A stretch of 64,000 nt of DNA, taken from contig NZ_VMSF01000001.1 of NCBI RefSeq assembly GCF_009765225.1, positions 1,178,001 through 1,242,000 on the forward strand, read 5' to 3'. Each line of letters opens with the position of its first letter. Position 1 is the stretch's first letter. Below the pieces are notes generated by a model. It made no database searches. It saw only the letters and a list, made by a program, of their open reading frames with translations, and had not been told where the DNA came from. Source of the stretch: Leifsonia sp. AG29. Its GTDB lineage: Bacteria > Actinomycetota > Actinomycetes > Actinomycetales > Microbacteriaceae. Of the stretch, positions 8,418-17,677 are shown piece after piece. The translations under genes were made by a program, and so were the position numbers.

Positions 8418-8433
8418 CGGCGCGGGGGCGCCG
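8418..8433. terminator. Bidirectional hairpin between DUF3039 gene and pncB
   Basis: CGGCGC-GGGG-GCGCCG, a 6-bp stem with a 4-nt loop, sits between two convergent stop codons. No U-tract. Confidence 0.4.
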
Positions 8434-8440
8434 AGCGGTA

Positions 8441-9760
8441 TCACTCGAAGATCGTAGGGATGACCGGGTCACCGCGTCCGAGCCGGAACGCCTCGTCCGG
8501 AAGCTCGCTGATGGCGAGTTCGCGGTGCTCGCGGGCCCGCCGCGTGCCTTCGGCGCCCAGGTGCTCGCGGTGCACGGAACCGTCGGTCACGAGCGGCACG
8601 AGCAGGTCGCGCCCGGTGTCATCCGGCACGTCTCCGGCCTCCACGATATGGACGACCTCGGCAACAGCGGTCCCCGATGCGTCATGCCGGCGAACGGGGT
8701 GCTTCCGGCCGCCGATGCTCGCCTTGCCGTCGGACTTCTTGGCCACGGGGATCCAGTCGCCCTCGCTGCCGCGGCTGCGGTGCGCGACCAGCTTGTAGAC
8801 CATGCCCGATGCGGGGTATCCGGAGCCGGTGACGACGGACGTCCCCACCCCGTACGAGTCGACCGGTGAGGCGGCGAGGGCGGCGATCGTGAACTCGTCG
8901 AGGTCGTTGGTCACGGTGATGCGGGTCCGGGTCGCGCCCAGCGAGTCGAGCTGGTCCCGGACCTGACGGACGAGCTTGGGAAGGTCCCCCGAGTCCAGTC
9001 GCACGGCCCCGAGCTCCGGGCCGGCGACCTTCACGGCCGTCTCGATCCCCTTCTCGACATCGAAGGTGTCCACCAGGAGGGTCGTCCCGGGCCCGAGCGC
9101 GTCGACTTGAGCGCGGAAGGCGTCTTCCTCGCTGTCGTGCAGAAGCGTGAAGGCGTGGGCCGCCGTCCCCATGGTCGGAACGCCCCAGGTTCGTCCGGCT
9201 TCGAGGTTCGAGGTCGCCGAGAACCCGGCGATGTAGGCCGCGCGCGCCGCCGCGACGGCCGCGCGCTCGTCGGCGCGGCGCGATCCCATCTCGGCGAGCG
9301 GGCGTCCGACCGCCGCGGAGACCATACGCGCGGCCGCCGACGCGACCGCCGAGTCGTAGTTGAACACGCTGAGGAGCAGGGTCTCGAGGACGACTCCCTC
9401 GGCGAACGGGGCGTCCACGATGAGGAAGGGAGAACCGGGGAAGAAGAGCTCGCCCTCGCGGTAGCCGCGAATCGTGCCCGAGAAGCGGTACCCCGCGAGC
9501 CAGTCGAGGGTCTCGTCGCGGACGACGTGGTTGTCCTGGAGGTACTGGAGCTCCTCGTCACCGAAGCGGAACTGCTCGATCAGCTCCAGCAGCCTCCCGG
9601 TGCCCGCGAGCACGCCGTAGCGCCGCCCGGCGGGCAGGCGCCGCGTGAAGGCCTCGAACACGCACTCGCGGTCGTGGGTCCCCGCGAGCAGGGCGGCGTC
9701 GATCATGGTGAGCTCGTAGCGGTCCGTCAGCAGTGCGGAGGACGTTCTCGTCTCGGTCAC
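8441..9760 (-). CDS. pncB: Nicotinate phosphoribosyltransferase
   Basis: The 439-aa enzyme makes nicotinate mononucleotide from nicotinate and PRPP in the Preiss-Handler NAD salvage path, with ATP hydrolysis. Diagnostic pieces are [10 protein letters not shown] at the start, FNYDSAVAS, the catalytic histidine in MGTAAH (His202), LLVDTFD (228-234) and VRLDSGDL (253-260). Length and motifs are normal. GTG start with TAGGCT 6 nt upstream; divergent from murI. Confidence 0.95.
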   Translation of the reverse strand: MTETRTSSALLTDRYELTMIDAALLAGTHDRECVFEAFTRRLPAGRRYGVLAGTGRLLELIEQFRFGDEELQYLQDNHVVRDETLDWLAGYRFSGTIRGYREGELFFPGSPFLIVDAPFAEGVVLETLLLSVFNYDSAVASAAARMVSAAVGRPLAEMGSRRADERAAVAAARAAYIAGFSATSNLEAGRTWGVPTMGTAAHAFTLLHDSEEDAFRAQVDALGPGTTLLVDTFDVEKGIETAVKVAGPELGAVRLDSGDLPKLVRQVRDQLDSLGATRTRITVTNDLDEFTIAALAASPVDSYGVGTSVVTGSGYPASGMVYKLVAHRSRGSEGDWIPVAKKSDGKASIGGRKHPVRRHDASGTAVAEVVHIVEAGDVPDDTGRDLLVPLVTDGSVHREHLGAEGTRRAREHRELAISELPDEAFRLGRGDPVIPTIFE

Positions 9761-9766
9761 GCGCCC

Positions 9767-9772
9767 AGCCTA
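9767..9772 (-). promoter_or_regulatory. -10 element of pncB
   Basis: TAGGCT (followed by GG) ends 6 nt before the pncB GTG. The same octamer TAGGCTGG serves murI on the other strand 20 nt away. Confidence 0.55.
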
Positions 9773-9791
9773 CCCAGCGCGGCCGCCGGGG

Positions 9792-9797
9792 TAGGCT
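9792..9797 (+). promoter_or_regulatory. -10 element of murI
   Basis: TAGGCT (followed by GG) ends 8 nt before GTG 9806. This decides the start of murI, since the open frame itself extends far upstream across pncB. Confidence 0.55.
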
Positions 9798-9805
9798 GGA
9801 GTGCT

Positions 9806-10624
9806 GTGACGGATGCGCCGATTGGGATCTTCGACTCGGGAGTCGGCGGGCTCACGGTCGCACGCGCCATCCGCGATCAACTCCCCAACGAATCGCTCCT
9901 GTATGTCGGGGACACCCTCCACTCTCCTTACGGGCCCAAGCCGATCGCCGAGGTGCGCGGCTACTCGCTCGAGGTGCTCGACTTCCTCGTCGAGCAGGGG
10001 GTGAAGATGCTCGTGATCGCCTGCAACACCGCGTCTTCCGCGGTGCTGCGCGACGCTCGCGAACGGTACGACGTGCCCGTGATCGAGGTCATCCAGCCGG
10101 CGGTCCGCCGAGCCGTCGCGGCGACGCGCACCGGACGCGTCGGCGTCATCGGCACGGTCGGCACGGTCGCCTCCCGCGCCTACGAGGACGCTTTCGCCGC
10201 GGCCCCCTCCCTCCAGCTCTTCTCCCAGGCCTGCCCGCGGTTCGTCGAGTTCGTGGAGGCGGGCGTCACGAGCGGCGAGGAGGTGCTGCGCGTCACGGCC
10301 GAGTACCTCCAGCCCCTCCGCGACGCCGAGGTCGACACGCTCGTTCTCGGGTGCACGCACTACCCGTTCCTGAAGGGCGCGATCTCCTACGTCATGGGGG
10401 AAGGCGTTTCGCTGGTCTCGAGCGACACGGAGACCGCCAAGGACGTGTACCGGACGCTCGTCGCCGGCGATCTGGAGCGACGCTCCAGCACGCCTCCGGT
10501 CATCCGCTACGAGGCGACCGGCGAGGACGCCGGCACGTTCCTGCGCTTGGCCCACCGCTTCATCGGCCCGGAGGTCGCGACCGTCGACCTCGTCCAGACC
10601 GGCGTCATCGATCTGCCCCTCTGA
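9806..10624 (+). CDS. murI: Glutamate racemase
   Basis: The 272-aa cofactor-independent racemase supplies D-glutamate for peptidoglycan. The two catalytic cysteines are clear: Cys73 in IACNTASS and Cys183 in LGCTHYPFL, with the [11 protein letters not shown] phosphate/carboxylate loop at residues 8-18. The frame is open upstream, but homology starts at [12 protein letters not shown] and the promoter lies there. It precedes rph-rdgB, 39 nt away, and is probably in one transcript with them. Confidence 0.95.
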   Translation: MTDAPIGIFDSGVGGLTVARAIRDQLPNESLLYVGDTLHSPYGPKPIAEVRGYSLEVLDFLVEQGVKMLVIACNTASSAVLRDARERYDVPVIEVIQPAVRRAVAATRTGRVGVIGTVGTVASRAYEDAFAAAPSLQLFSQACPRFVEFVEAGVTSGEEVLRVTAEYLQPLRDAEVDTLVLGCTHYPFLKGAISYVMGEGVSLVSSDTETAKDVYRTLVAGDLERRSSTPPVIRYEATGEDAGTFLRLAHRFIGPEVATVDLVQTGVIDLPL

Positions 10625-10663
10625 CCACCCCGACCCCGCACCCCACCTCCGAGGAGACCCCGT

Positions 10664-11419
10664 ATGACCGACACCGCCCGCGCCGACGGCCGCACCCCCG
10701 ACCAGCTCCGGCCGGTCACGATCGAGCGCGGGTGGAGCCGGCAGGCCGAGGGCTCGGCGCTCGTGTCGTTCGGCGAGACCCGCGTGCTCTGCACGGCCTC
10801 CTTCACCAACGGCGTGCCGCGCTGGATGGCGGGCAAGGGGCGCGGCTGGGTGACCGCCGAGTACGCCATGCTGCCGCGCTCGACCAACGAGCGGATGGAC
10901 CGCGAATCCGTGAAGGGTAAGGTCGGCGGCCGCACGCACGAGATCAGCCGCCTCGTCGGCCGGAGCCTGCGCGCGGTCGTCGACATGAAGGCGCTCGGCG
11001 AGAACACGATCGTGCTCGACTGCGACGTCCTCCAGGCCGACGGCGGAACGCGCACGGCGGCCATCACCGGCGCCTACGTCGCCCTCGCGGACGCCCTCCA
11101 GTGGGGGAAGGACCGCCGCTTCATCGCGCAGAAGGCGACGCCGCTCACCGACTCGGTCTCGGCCGTGTCGGTCGGGATCATCGACGGCACCCCGATGCTC
11201 GACCTGGCCTACGTCGAGGACGTGCGCGCCGAGACCGACATGAACGTCGTCGTGACGGGCAAGGGCCTCTTCGTGGAGGTCCAGGGCACGGCCGAGGGCG
11301 CGCCGTTCGACCGCGCCGAACTGAACTCGCTTCTCGACCTGGCGCTCGGCGGGACCGCGGAGCTCGCGGCGATCCAGGCGGCCGCGCTGGCCGTCGGCAC
11401 GGACGCGCCCGGCGCATGA
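10664..11419 (+). CDS. rph: Ribonuclease PH
   Basis: The 251-aa phosphorolytic 3'-5' exonuclease trims tRNA 3' ends. It shows the family core: [48 protein letters not shown] and [13 protein letters not shown]. Length is standard. Ribosome site GAGGAG lies 8 nt before the ATG. The stop overlaps the rdgB start by 4 nt (ATGA), an order common in actinobacteria. Confidence 0.96.
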   Translation: MTDTARADGRTPDQLRPVTIERGWSRQAEGSALVSFGETRVLCTASFTNGVPRWMAGKGRGWVTAEYAMLPRSTNERMDRESVKGKVGGRTHEISRLVGRSLRAVVDMKALGENTIVLDCDVLQADGGTRTAAITGAYVALADALQWGKDRRFIAQKATPLTDSVSAVSVGIIDGTPMLDLAYVEDVRAETDMNVVVTGKGLFVEVQGTAEGAPFDRAELNSLLDLALGGTAELAAIQAAALAVGTDAPGA

Positions 11420-12024
11420 CCGTCCGGGTGGTCCTCGCCACGCACAACCAGCACAAGGCGCGCGAGTTCCAGGAGATCCTCGGAGACGCCGTGCCCGGGC
11501 TCGAGATCGTCGCGTACGACGGCCCCACCCCTGTCGAGGACGGGGTCGACTTCGCGGCGAACGCCCTGATCAAGGCGCGCGCCGCCGCAGCGGCGACCGG
11601 TCTGCCGGCGCTCGCCGACGACTCGGGCATCTGCGTGGACGTCATGGGAGGCGCGCCCGGCATCTTCTCAGCCCGATGGGCCGGACGGCACGGCGACGCG
11701 GAGGCGAACCTCCGGCTGCTCCTCGACCAGCTCGCCGAGATCGGCGACGCAGACCGCGGCGCGCACTTCACGGCCACGCTGGCGCTCGTCGGGGCCGGGC
11801 CGCAGAGCGAGCCCGTCGTCGTGCAGGGCATCTGGCCGGGGCGCATCGCGCGGGAGGCCCGGGGCGAGCACGGGCACGGATACGACCCGATCTTCATCCC
11901 GGCGGGGGAGGAGCGCACCGCTGCCGAGCTCTCGCCCGACGAGAAGAACGCGGAGAGCCACCGCGCCCGCGCGTTCGCCGCGATCGTCCCGGCGCTCCGC
12001 GACCTGGTCTCCACAGCCGGATGA
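11416..12024 (+). CDS. rdgB: dITP/XTP pyrophosphatase
   Basis: The 202-aa Ham1-type house-cleaning enzyme hydrolyses ITP, dITP and XTP to monophosphates. Motifs are [12 protein letters not shown] (8-19), the [12 protein letters not shown] acid cluster and [10 protein letters not shown], with SHRARA near the end. The ATG overlaps the rph stop in ATGA. The open frame extends upstream in another reading of rph, but the family start is here. Confidence 0.95.
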   Translation: MTVRVVLATHNQHKAREFQEILGDAVPGLEIVAYDGPTPVEDGVDFAANALIKARAAAAATGLPALADDSGICVDVMGGAPGIFSARWAGRHGDAEANLRLLLDQLAEIGDADRGAHFTATLALVGAGPQSEPVVVQGIWPGRIAREARGEHGHGYDPIFIPAGEERTAAELSPDEKNAESHRARAFAAIVPALRDLVSTAG

Positions 12025-12080
12025 GAACGCCACTCATTCCCATCTAGGCCAGCGGCCTGGTGGAGGCGTCCGCTTCTCTC

Positions 12081-12086
12081 TACCGT
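12081..12086 (+). promoter_or_regulatory. -10 element of the CDF transporter gene
   Basis: TACCGT ends 8 nt before ATG 12095. The spacer AGAAGGCG also contains a weak ribosome site. Confidence 0.4.
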
Positions 12087-12094
12087 AGAAGGCG

Positions 12095-12997
12095 ATGAGT
12101 CACGACCACGGCCACTCGGCCAATCGCAACCGCCTCCTGATCGCCATCGCGATCGTGCTGGCGGTGCTCGTCGTGCAGCTCGTCGGCGCCGGGTTGAGCG
12201 GATCCCTCGCCCTGCTCGCCGACGCGGGTCACATGCTCAGCGATCTGACCGGGCTCGTGGTCGCGCTCATGGCGACGATCGTCGCGGCCCGTCCGGCGAC
12301 CGATCGTCAGACCTTCGGCTTCCGGCGAGCGGAGGTGTTCGGAGCCCTGATCAACGGGGTGATCCTCGTCGTGGTCGCCGTCACCGTGACGATCGGCGCC
12401 ATCGGGCGCCTGATCTCCGGCGAGACGGACGTGCACAGTGTTCCGATGCTCGTGACCGCGACGATCGGACTCGTCGCCAACGCCGCCGCCCTGCTGCTCC
12501 TCCGCCCCGCGGCGGAGCACTCCATCAACATGCGTGGCGCCTACCTCGAAGTCCTCGGCGACCTCGTCGGGTCGGCGACCGTCATCGTCGCCGCCGTCGT
12601 GATCCTGACGACGGGATTCGCTCCCGCCGATGCCATCGCCTCCCTCGTCATCGCGGCGCTCATCGTGCCGCGCGCGTACAGCCTCCTGCGCGATGTCGTG
12701 CGCGTGCTGAGCGAGTCGGCACCGGCCGACACCGACGTCGCCGAGATCCGCGACCACATCCTGGGCACGAAGGGGGTCGTCGCCGTCCACGACGTCCACG
12801 TCTGGGCGATCACCTCCGGCGCCCCGGTGTTCACCGCCCACGTGGTCTGCGATCCGGCCGTGTTCAGCGGTGGCCGCACCGGTAGGCTCCTCGACGAGCT
12901 CTCGGGGTGCCTGTCCGAGCATTTCGACGTCGAGCACTCGACGTTCCAGCTGGAACCCGCCGAGCACGCCGACCACGAGGACGACTTCCACCGCTGA
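12095..12997 (+). CDS. Cation diffusion facilitator (zinc/cobalt-type efflux)
   Basis: The 300-aa CDF protein has a His-rich start (MSHDHGHS), six membrane helices and a cytoplasmic domain (VHDVHVWAIT). The helix-2 metal pair is intact (DAGHMLSD: His46, Asp50). In helix 5 the usual His of the HxxxD pair reads Glu (YLEVLGDLVGS: Glu152, Asp156). It presumably exports Zn2+ or a related ion in exchange for protons. The altered ligand could shift metal choice. Monocistronic. Confidence 0.88.
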   Translation: MSHDHGHSANRNRLLIAIAIVLAVLVVQLVGAGLSGSLALLADAGHMLSDLTGLVVALMATIVAARPATDRQTFGFRRAEVFGALINGVILVVVAVTVTIGAIGRLISGETDVHSVPMLVTATIGLVANAAALLLLRPAAEHSINMRGAYLEVLGDLVGSATVIVAAVVILTTGFAPADAIASLVIAALIVPRAYSLLRDVVRVLSESAPADTDVAEIRDHILGTKGVVAVHDVHVWAITSGAPVFTAHVVCDPAVFSGGRTGRLLDELSGCLSEHFDVEHSTFQLEPAEHADHEDDFHR

Positions 12998-13006
12998 CCG
13001 GAGGGG

Positions 13007-13048
13007 CGGCTCACGCCTCCGGTGCGAAGACCCGGCTCACGCCTCCGG
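13007..13048. repeat. 26-bp-period tandem duplication at the DedA gene end
   Basis: CGGCTCACGCCTCCGG occurs at 13007-13022 and again at 13033-13048. The second copy contains the DedA stop codon and last codons; the first lies in the short convergent gap. It looks like a recent local duplication. Confidence 0.7.
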
Positions 13049-13765
13049 CGTGGACGCGGGCTGGTCGACGACGGGAGGCGCGGCGAGCGACTGCTCGGCG
13101 GCCTCGGCCGCGGCCTTGCGCCTCGCCTTGCGGACCGACGAGAAGTAGTGCCAGAGGGTCGGGACGACCGAGATGGCGACGGCCCCCAGCAGGATGACGT
13201 CGATGTAGCTCGAGACGAACTTCGCCACCGGCGGGATGTAGCCGATGAGGTAGCCGCCGTACGTCAGTCCCGCGCCCCAGAGGAGGGCGCCGATGGCGTT
13301 GTAGAGCGAGTACTTCTTGTAGTTCATGTGGCCGACGCCGGCGGCGACCGGAGCGAACGTCCGCACGACGGGAACGAAGCGCGCGATGACGACGGCGATC
13401 GCCCCGAAGCGCTCGAAGAAGCGGTTGGTCCGCCGGACGTTCTCGATCGAGAAGAGCCCGGTCTCCTTCCGCTCGAAGATCCGCGGGCCGGCCTTGTGGC
13501 CGATGAGGTAGCCGACCTCGCCGCCGAGGAACGCCGCGAACGCGATCGCGAGGCACACCCACCAGATGTCGACGCCGAAGACGAGCGACGTGTGCGTGAG
13601 GAGACCGGAGATGATGAGCAGCGTGTCGCCCGGCAGCAGGAACCCGACGAGGAGGCCCGTCTCGGAGAACACGATGGCGGCGACCACGAGCAGAGCCCAC
13701 GGACCAGCCGAGTGGATGATGGTCTGCGGGTCGAGCCAGGGGATCAGGCCGGCGTGGTGGATCAC
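13037..13765 (-). CDS. DedA-family membrane protein
   Basis: The 242-aa protein has the DedA/VTT core: ETGLLVGFLLPGDTLL near residue 35, GGEVGYLIGHKAG, and the FVPVVRTFAPVAAGVGHM signature with catalytic-type Arg. DedA proteins act in lipid-carrier flipping (undecaprenyl phosphate) and membrane homeostasis. I choose GTG 13765, which has GGAG 5 nt upstream, over the longer reading to 13831. A TAAACT -10 element at 13814-13809 fits a 37-nt leader. The C-terminal tail is Ala/Pro-rich. Confidence 0.88.
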   Translation of the reverse strand: MIHHAGLIPWLDPQTIIHSAGPWALLVVAAIVFSETGLLVGFLLPGDTLLIISGLLTHTSLVFGVDIWWVCLAIAFAAFLGGEVGYLIGHKAGPRIFERKETGLFSIENVRRTNRFFERFGAIAVVIARFVPVVRTFAPVAAGVGHMNYKKYSLYNAIGALLWGAGLTYGGYLIGYIPPVAKFVSSYIDVILLGAVAISVVPTLWHYFSSVRKARRKAAAEAAEQSLAAPPVVDQPASTPEA

Positions 13766-13808
13766 GGGTCTCCAATGGGGTACGGGAAGCGAGCGGCAGC
13801 TCAGCCCG

Positions 13809-13814
13809 AGTTTA
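13809..13814 (-). promoter_or_regulatory. -10 element of the DedA gene
   Basis: TAAACT on the minus strand predicts a start near 13802, about 37 nt before the GTG. This leader has a ribosome site, unlike the leaderless genes in the window. Confidence 0.4.
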
Positions 13815-13896
13815 GTGGGAGCAACCTTCACGTTCTGTGCGAAAACGTGTTCGGCCTCCCCAGATCATCCTGTGGAGGGAGACCCCGCGGCAACGG

Positions 13897-13978
13897 TGCG
13901 GGAGAAGGGACTCGAACCCTCACGCCGTGAAGCACAGGAACCTAAATCCTGCGTGTCTGCCAGTTTCACCACTCCCGC
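13897..13978 (-). tRNA. tRNA-Leu (anticodon UAG)
   Basis: Minus-strand GCGGGAG at the 5' end pairs perfectly with CTCCCGC at the 3' end. The anticodon stem CAGGA/TCCTG encloses loop TTTAGGT, giving anticodon TAG. A long variable arm (type II tRNA) and GGTTCGAGTCC T-loop follow. The 3' CCA is not encoded. Confidence 0.95.
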
Positions 13979-13994
13979 GGTGCGCTTCGCGCGG

Positions 13995-15032
13995 CTACGA
14001 CAATAGCTCATGGACGCGAGGCGCGACCTCCGTGCCGTAGAGCCGGATCGAGCGCATGAGGTCCTCATGCGGCAGAGTGCCGTTGCTCATCTTGATGTCG
14101 AACCGGGAGAGCCCGAGCCCGCGCGAAGCGTAGGCGATCTTCTGCGCGACCGTCTCGGGGGAGCCGACGACGAGCGCGCCGTCCGGCCCGGCCTCGTGCT
14201 CGAAGCGGGCGCGCGACGCCGGTGGCCAGCCGCGCTCGCGCCCGATGCGGTTGGTCATCACCTCGTAGTGCGGCCAGAGGGTGTCCTTCGCTTCTTGATC
14301 CGTCTCAGCGACGAAGCCGGGGGAGTGCACGCCGATCGGGAGGCTCGTGTCGCCGCCGAACTGCTCGAGGGCGTTGCGGTACAGCTCGACCAGCGGCTGG
14401 AAGCGCATCGGGCCTCCTCCGATGATGGCGAGGACCAGCGGGAGGCCGTAGTGCGCGGCCCGGACGACGGACTCGGGGCTGCCGCCGACACCGATCCAGG
14501 TCGTCAAGAGCCCGTGCTCGACGTGCGGGAACACGGACTGGTCCGTCAGTCCCGGGCGGAGCTTGCCCGCCCAGGTGACGGGCTCCTGCTTGCGCAGCTC
14601 GGCGAACAGCTCGAGCTTCTCCTCGAAGAGCTCCTCGTACTGCGCGAGGTCGAAGCCGAACAGCGGGAACGACTCGATGAACGAGCCGCGGCCGAGGATC
14701 ACTTCGGCACGCCCTCCCGATACCGCGTCGAGCGTCGCGAATCGCTGGAACACCCGGACCGGGTCGTCGGAGCTGAGCACCGTCACGGCCGAGCTCAGGT
14801 GGATGCGCTCGGTGCGGGCGGCGATGGCGGCGAGGACCACCTCCGGCGCCGAGACGGAGAAGTCGACCCGGTGGTGCTCACCGACCGCGAAGACGTCGAG
14901 CCCGACCTGGTCGGCCAGCACACCCTCCTCGACCACGTTCCGAAGCACCTGGGCGTGCGGCAGCGGCGTGGCGTCGCCGTCGAGCGTCACGTCGCCGAAC
15001 GTGTCGATGCCGAGTTCCAGCCTGTCCGCCAT
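13995..15032 (-). CDS. LLM-class flavin-dependent oxidoreductase
   Basis: The 345-aa protein has the luciferase-like TIM barrel: EEGVLADQVGLDVFAVGEHHR near residue 35-55, RIHLSSAVTVLSSDDPVRVFQRFATLD, and GRGSFIESFPLFGFDL. Such enzymes use FMNH2 or F420 with small organic substrates; this group often has no assigned substrate. It follows tRNA-Leu on the same strand and has no pathway neighbours. Confidence 0.85.
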   Translation of the reverse strand: MADRLELGIDTFGDVTLDGDATPLPHAQVLRNVVEEGVLADQVGLDVFAVGEHHRVDFSVSAPEVVLAAIAARTERIHLSSAVTVLSSDDPVRVFQRFATLDAVSGGRAEVILGRGSFIESFPLFGFDLAQYEELFEEKLELFAELRKQEPVTWAGKLRPGLTDQSVFPHVEHGLLTTWIGVGGSPESVVRAAHYGLPLVLAIIGGGPMRFQPLVELYRNALEQFGGDTSLPIGVHSPGFVAETDQEAKDTLWPHYEVMTNRIGRERGWPPASRARFEHEAGPDGALVVGSPETVAQKIAYASRGLGLSRFDIKMSNGTLPHEDLMRSIRLYGTEVAPRVHELLS

Positions 15033-15110
15033 GTCGCTCCCTCATTCCATGCACACGCATGAGACCAAACCGCCGTCGCGGACGAGCGTATTCCCTCGGT
15101 CTCCCGCGCG

Positions 15111-16376
15111 TCAGGCCGCGCGGGTGCGTCGGGGCACGTAACGGGGGATGTAACGGCCCAGCACCGCCGCCCCGGCGAACCCGACGAGGCCCATGACGCC
15201 GCTCGCGAAGGCGATCGACGCGAGCGCGGTGAGGAGGGAGACGACCAGCGGCGCCACGGCCTGGCCGGCGTCTCCGGAGAAGCGCCACGCCCCGAGGAAG
15301 GGCGCGGGCCGATCGGCCGGGGCGAGATCCGCCCCCAGCGTCATGATGATGCCCGATCCGATGCCGTTCGCGACGGCGAGGAGCAGCGACACCGCGATGT
15401 ACCACTGCACCCGGGCCCCGAGGTCGTGGGAGAAGGCGAGGAGGAGGAAACCGGTCCCCAAGCCGACCATCGAGGGGATGGCGCTCCACATCCGCCCGAA
15501 GCGGTCCATGATCTGGCCGCTCGCGTAGAAGAGCGCGAAGTCCACGGCGCCCGCGATGCCGATGATGAGCGCTGTGCTCGACTCGCTCAGGCCGATGGAG
15601 ACCGCCCACAGGGGGAGGAGCACGGTCCGTGCGGAGCGGACCGCCGCGACGAGCGAGACGCCGCTGCCCATCCGGACGAGCACCTCCCGGTGCGACCAGA
15701 TGGTGCGGAAGAGCCCGTGGGTGCGCTCCTCGGCCTCCTCCTCTCCGGCGGTGACCTGCTGCCCGGAGGCATCGCTCACGTGCGGGCTCGGTCCGAACAT
15801 CTTCTCCGGGTCGGGGAGGGCGAGGAGGACGATCACCGAGCCGAGGCAGCTGACGATGAAGATCCAGAACACCGACTGCGTGCTTCCCGTGAGGGCGATG
15901 ACGGCGGACGCGATCAACGGGCCGACGAACCATCCGGCTCGGAAGATCCCGCCGAGGGTCGACAGTGCGCGCGCCCGGTAGCGTGCCGGGACGTACGTCG
16001 TCATGAAGGCGTGCCGGGCGAGCGCGAAGACGGCGGTCGCGAGGCCGACCAGCAGCACCCCGATGCTCAGCACGCCGTATCCCGGAGCAACAAGGCAGAT
16101 GACGACGCCCACGATGGCGATCGCGGCGGCCCCGATCATGGAGGCGCGCTCACCGACCCGCGACACGATCCAGCCGCTCGGGATGTCGCCGATCAGCTCG
16201 CCCACCATGATCATGGAGGCGATGAAGCCCGCCATCGCGAGACTCGCCCCGAGGTTTCCGGCGGCGATCGGAATGATCGGGATGATCGCCCCCTCGCCGA
16301 TCGAGAAGAGCAGGGTCGGGAGGAAGGCCGCCAAGGCGACCGAGCGGAAGCTGAAGGGGCGCTCTGGGGACGACAT
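15111..16376 (-). CDS. Major facilitator superfamily exporter
   Basis: The 421-aa transporter has twelve hydrophobic helices, an A-loop motif ([15 protein letters not shown], between helices 2 and 3) and a charged central loop rich in Glu ([11 protein letters not shown]). It resembles drug/metabolite exporters. Start at ATG 16376: AAGGAG abuts the codon and TACGGT lies 9 nt upstream, so translation may be leaderless-like. The open frame extends into prfB, which it cannot share. Confidence 0.82.
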   Translation of the reverse strand: MSSPERPFSFRSVALAAFLPTLLFSIGEGAIIPIIPIAAGNLGASLAMAGFIASMIMVGELIGDIPSGWIVSRVGERASMIGAAAIAIVGVVICLVAPGYGVLSIGVLLVGLATAVFALARHAFMTTYVPARYRARALSTLGGIFRAGWFVGPLIASAVIALTGSTQSVFWIFIVSCLGSVIVLLALPDPEKMFGPSPHVSDASGQQVTAGEEEAEERTHGLFRTIWSHREVLVRMGSGVSLVAAVRSARTVLLPLWAVSIGLSESSTALIIGIAGAVDFALFYASGQIMDRFGRMWSAIPSMVGLGTGFLLLAFSHDLGARVQWYIAVSLLLAVANGIGSGIIMTLGADLAPADRPAPFLGAWRFSGDAGQAVAPLVVSLLTALASIAFASGVMGLVGFAGAAVLGRYIPRYVPRRTRAA

Positions 16377-16385
16377 CTCCTTAAC

Positions 16386-16391
16386 ACCGTA
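16386..16391 (-). promoter_or_regulatory. -10 element of the MFS gene
   Basis: TACGGT ends 9 nt before ATG 16376; divergent from the prfB promoter 39 nt away. Confidence 0.35.
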
Positions 16392-16429
16392 CAACTTTCG
16401 GTCGGAGCCGCCGGCGGGCTCCCGGCCGG

Positions 16430-16435
16430 TAGGCT
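16430..16435 (+). promoter_or_regulatory. -10 element of prfB
   Basis: TAGGCT followed by GG, 10 nt before ATG 16446; the spacer GGGGAG can also act as a ribosome site. Confidence 0.45.
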
Positions 16436-16445
16436 GGGGAGCGCC

Positions 16446-17564
16446 ATGATCGAACTCGACCTCTCCTCGCAGATCGCCGACCTGCGCTCCACCTTCGCCG
16501 ACATCACGGCGGTCGTCGACGTCCCGAAGCTCCGCGCCGAGATCGCGGACCTCAGCGAGAAGGCCGGCGCCCCCGACCTCTGGGACGACACGGCGAACGC
16601 CCAGAAGGTCACGAGCGCCCTCAGCCACCGGCAGTCCGAGCTCGGGCGGATCACCGCGATCGAGCGGCGCCTCGACGACCTGGAGGTGCTGGTCGAGCTG
16701 GCCAACGAGGCCGAGGACGAGGAGTCGGCCGCCGAGGCGCGTGCCGAGCTGCAGTCGCTCCAGACGGCGCTCGGCGACCTCGAGGTGCAGACGCTCCTCA
16801 GCGGCGAGTACGACGAGAGATCCGCGATCGTGACGATCCGCTCCGGCGCCGGCGGCGACGACGCGACCGACTTCGCCGAGATGCTCATGCGCATGTACCT
16901 GCGCTGGGCGGAGCAGCACAAGTACCCCGTGAAGGTGATGGACACCTCCTATGCGGAGGGCGCCGGGATCAAGTCCGCGACCTTCGAGGTCGACGCGCCG
17001 TACGCGTTCGGAACGCTCTCCGTCGAGGCCGGCACGCACCGCCTGGCGCGCATCAGCCCCTTCGGGTCGGCCGACAAGCGCCAGACCTCGTTCGCCGCCG
17101 TCGAGGTCATCCCCCTCATGGAGGAGGCGACCGAGGTCGAGATCCCCGAGGGCGACATCCGCATCGACGTCTTCCGGTCGTCGGGCCCGGGCGGCCAGTC
17201 GGTCAACACGACCGACTCCGCCGTGCGCATCACGCACCTCCCGACCGGCATCGTCGTCTCCATGCAGAACGAGAAGTCGCAGATCCAGAACCGCGCCGCC
17301 GCGATGCGCGTCCTCCAGACGCGCCTCCTGCTCCTGCAGAAGGAGGAGGAGGCCGCGAAGAAGAAGGAGCTCGCCGGGACCATCACGGCGAGCTGGGGCG
17401 ACCAGATGCGCTCCTACTTCCTGTACGGCCAGCAGCTCGTCAAGGACCTGCGCACCGGGTACGAGTCGGGCAACCCGAGCGCGGTGTTCGACGGCGACCT
17501 CGACGGGTTCATCGCGGCGGGGATCCGCTGGCGCGCCGGGAACAAAGCAGAAGCACAGGACTGA
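16446..17564 (+). CDS. prfB: Peptide chain release factor 2
   Basis: The 372-aa RF2 terminates at UGA and UAA. The codon-recognition SPF motif ([16 protein letters not shown]) and the peptidyl-hydrolysis GGQ loop ([14 protein letters not shown]) are both intact. There is no in-frame stop near codon 25, so the programmed frameshift known from E. coli is absent. It precedes ftsEX-smpB-ssrA, an arrangement conserved in actinobacteria that groups termination and ribosome rescue. Confidence 0.96.
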   Translation: MIELDLSSQIADLRSTFADITAVVDVPKLRAEIADLSEKAGAPDLWDDTANAQKVTSALSHRQSELGRITAIERRLDDLEVLVELANEAEDEESAAEARAELQSLQTALGDLEVQTLLSGEYDERSAIVTIRSGAGGDDATDFAEMLMRMYLRWAEQHKYPVKVMDTSYAEGAGIKSATFEVDAPYAFGTLSVEAGTHRLARISPFGSADKRQTSFAAVEVIPLMEEATEVEIPEGDIRIDVFRSSGPGGQSVNTTDSAVRITHLPTGIVVSMQNEKSQIQNRAAAMRVLQTRLLLLQKEEEAAKKKELAGTITASWGDQMRSYFLYGQQLVKDLRTGYESGNPSAVFDGDLDGFIAAGIRWRAGNKAEAQD

Positions 17565-17662
17565 CCCGCCCGGCGTGGATCAGCCGTCGACCCGGCGCTC
17601 GGTCGCCGTACAGGGTTGACGCGCTCGGGCATGTCGCTACTGCGGATCGACGCGGGACTGCT

Positions 17663-17668
17663 TAGTCT
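17663..17668 (+). promoter_or_regulatory. -10 element of ftsEX
   Basis: TAGTCT lies 9 nt before ATG 17678, with AAGGGG between them. Confidence 0.4.
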
Positions 17669-17677
17669 CAAGGGGTC

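Noticed and set aside
16446-16530. Programmed frameshift in prfB
   Set aside because: There is no in-frame TGA near codon 25 and no slippery CTTTGA; the frame is continuous.
15426-17564. 712-codon plus-strand frame through the MFS gene into prfB
   Set aside because: Only the part from 16446 (prfB) is real; upstream is antisense to the MFS gene with Arg/Asp/Glu-rich text.
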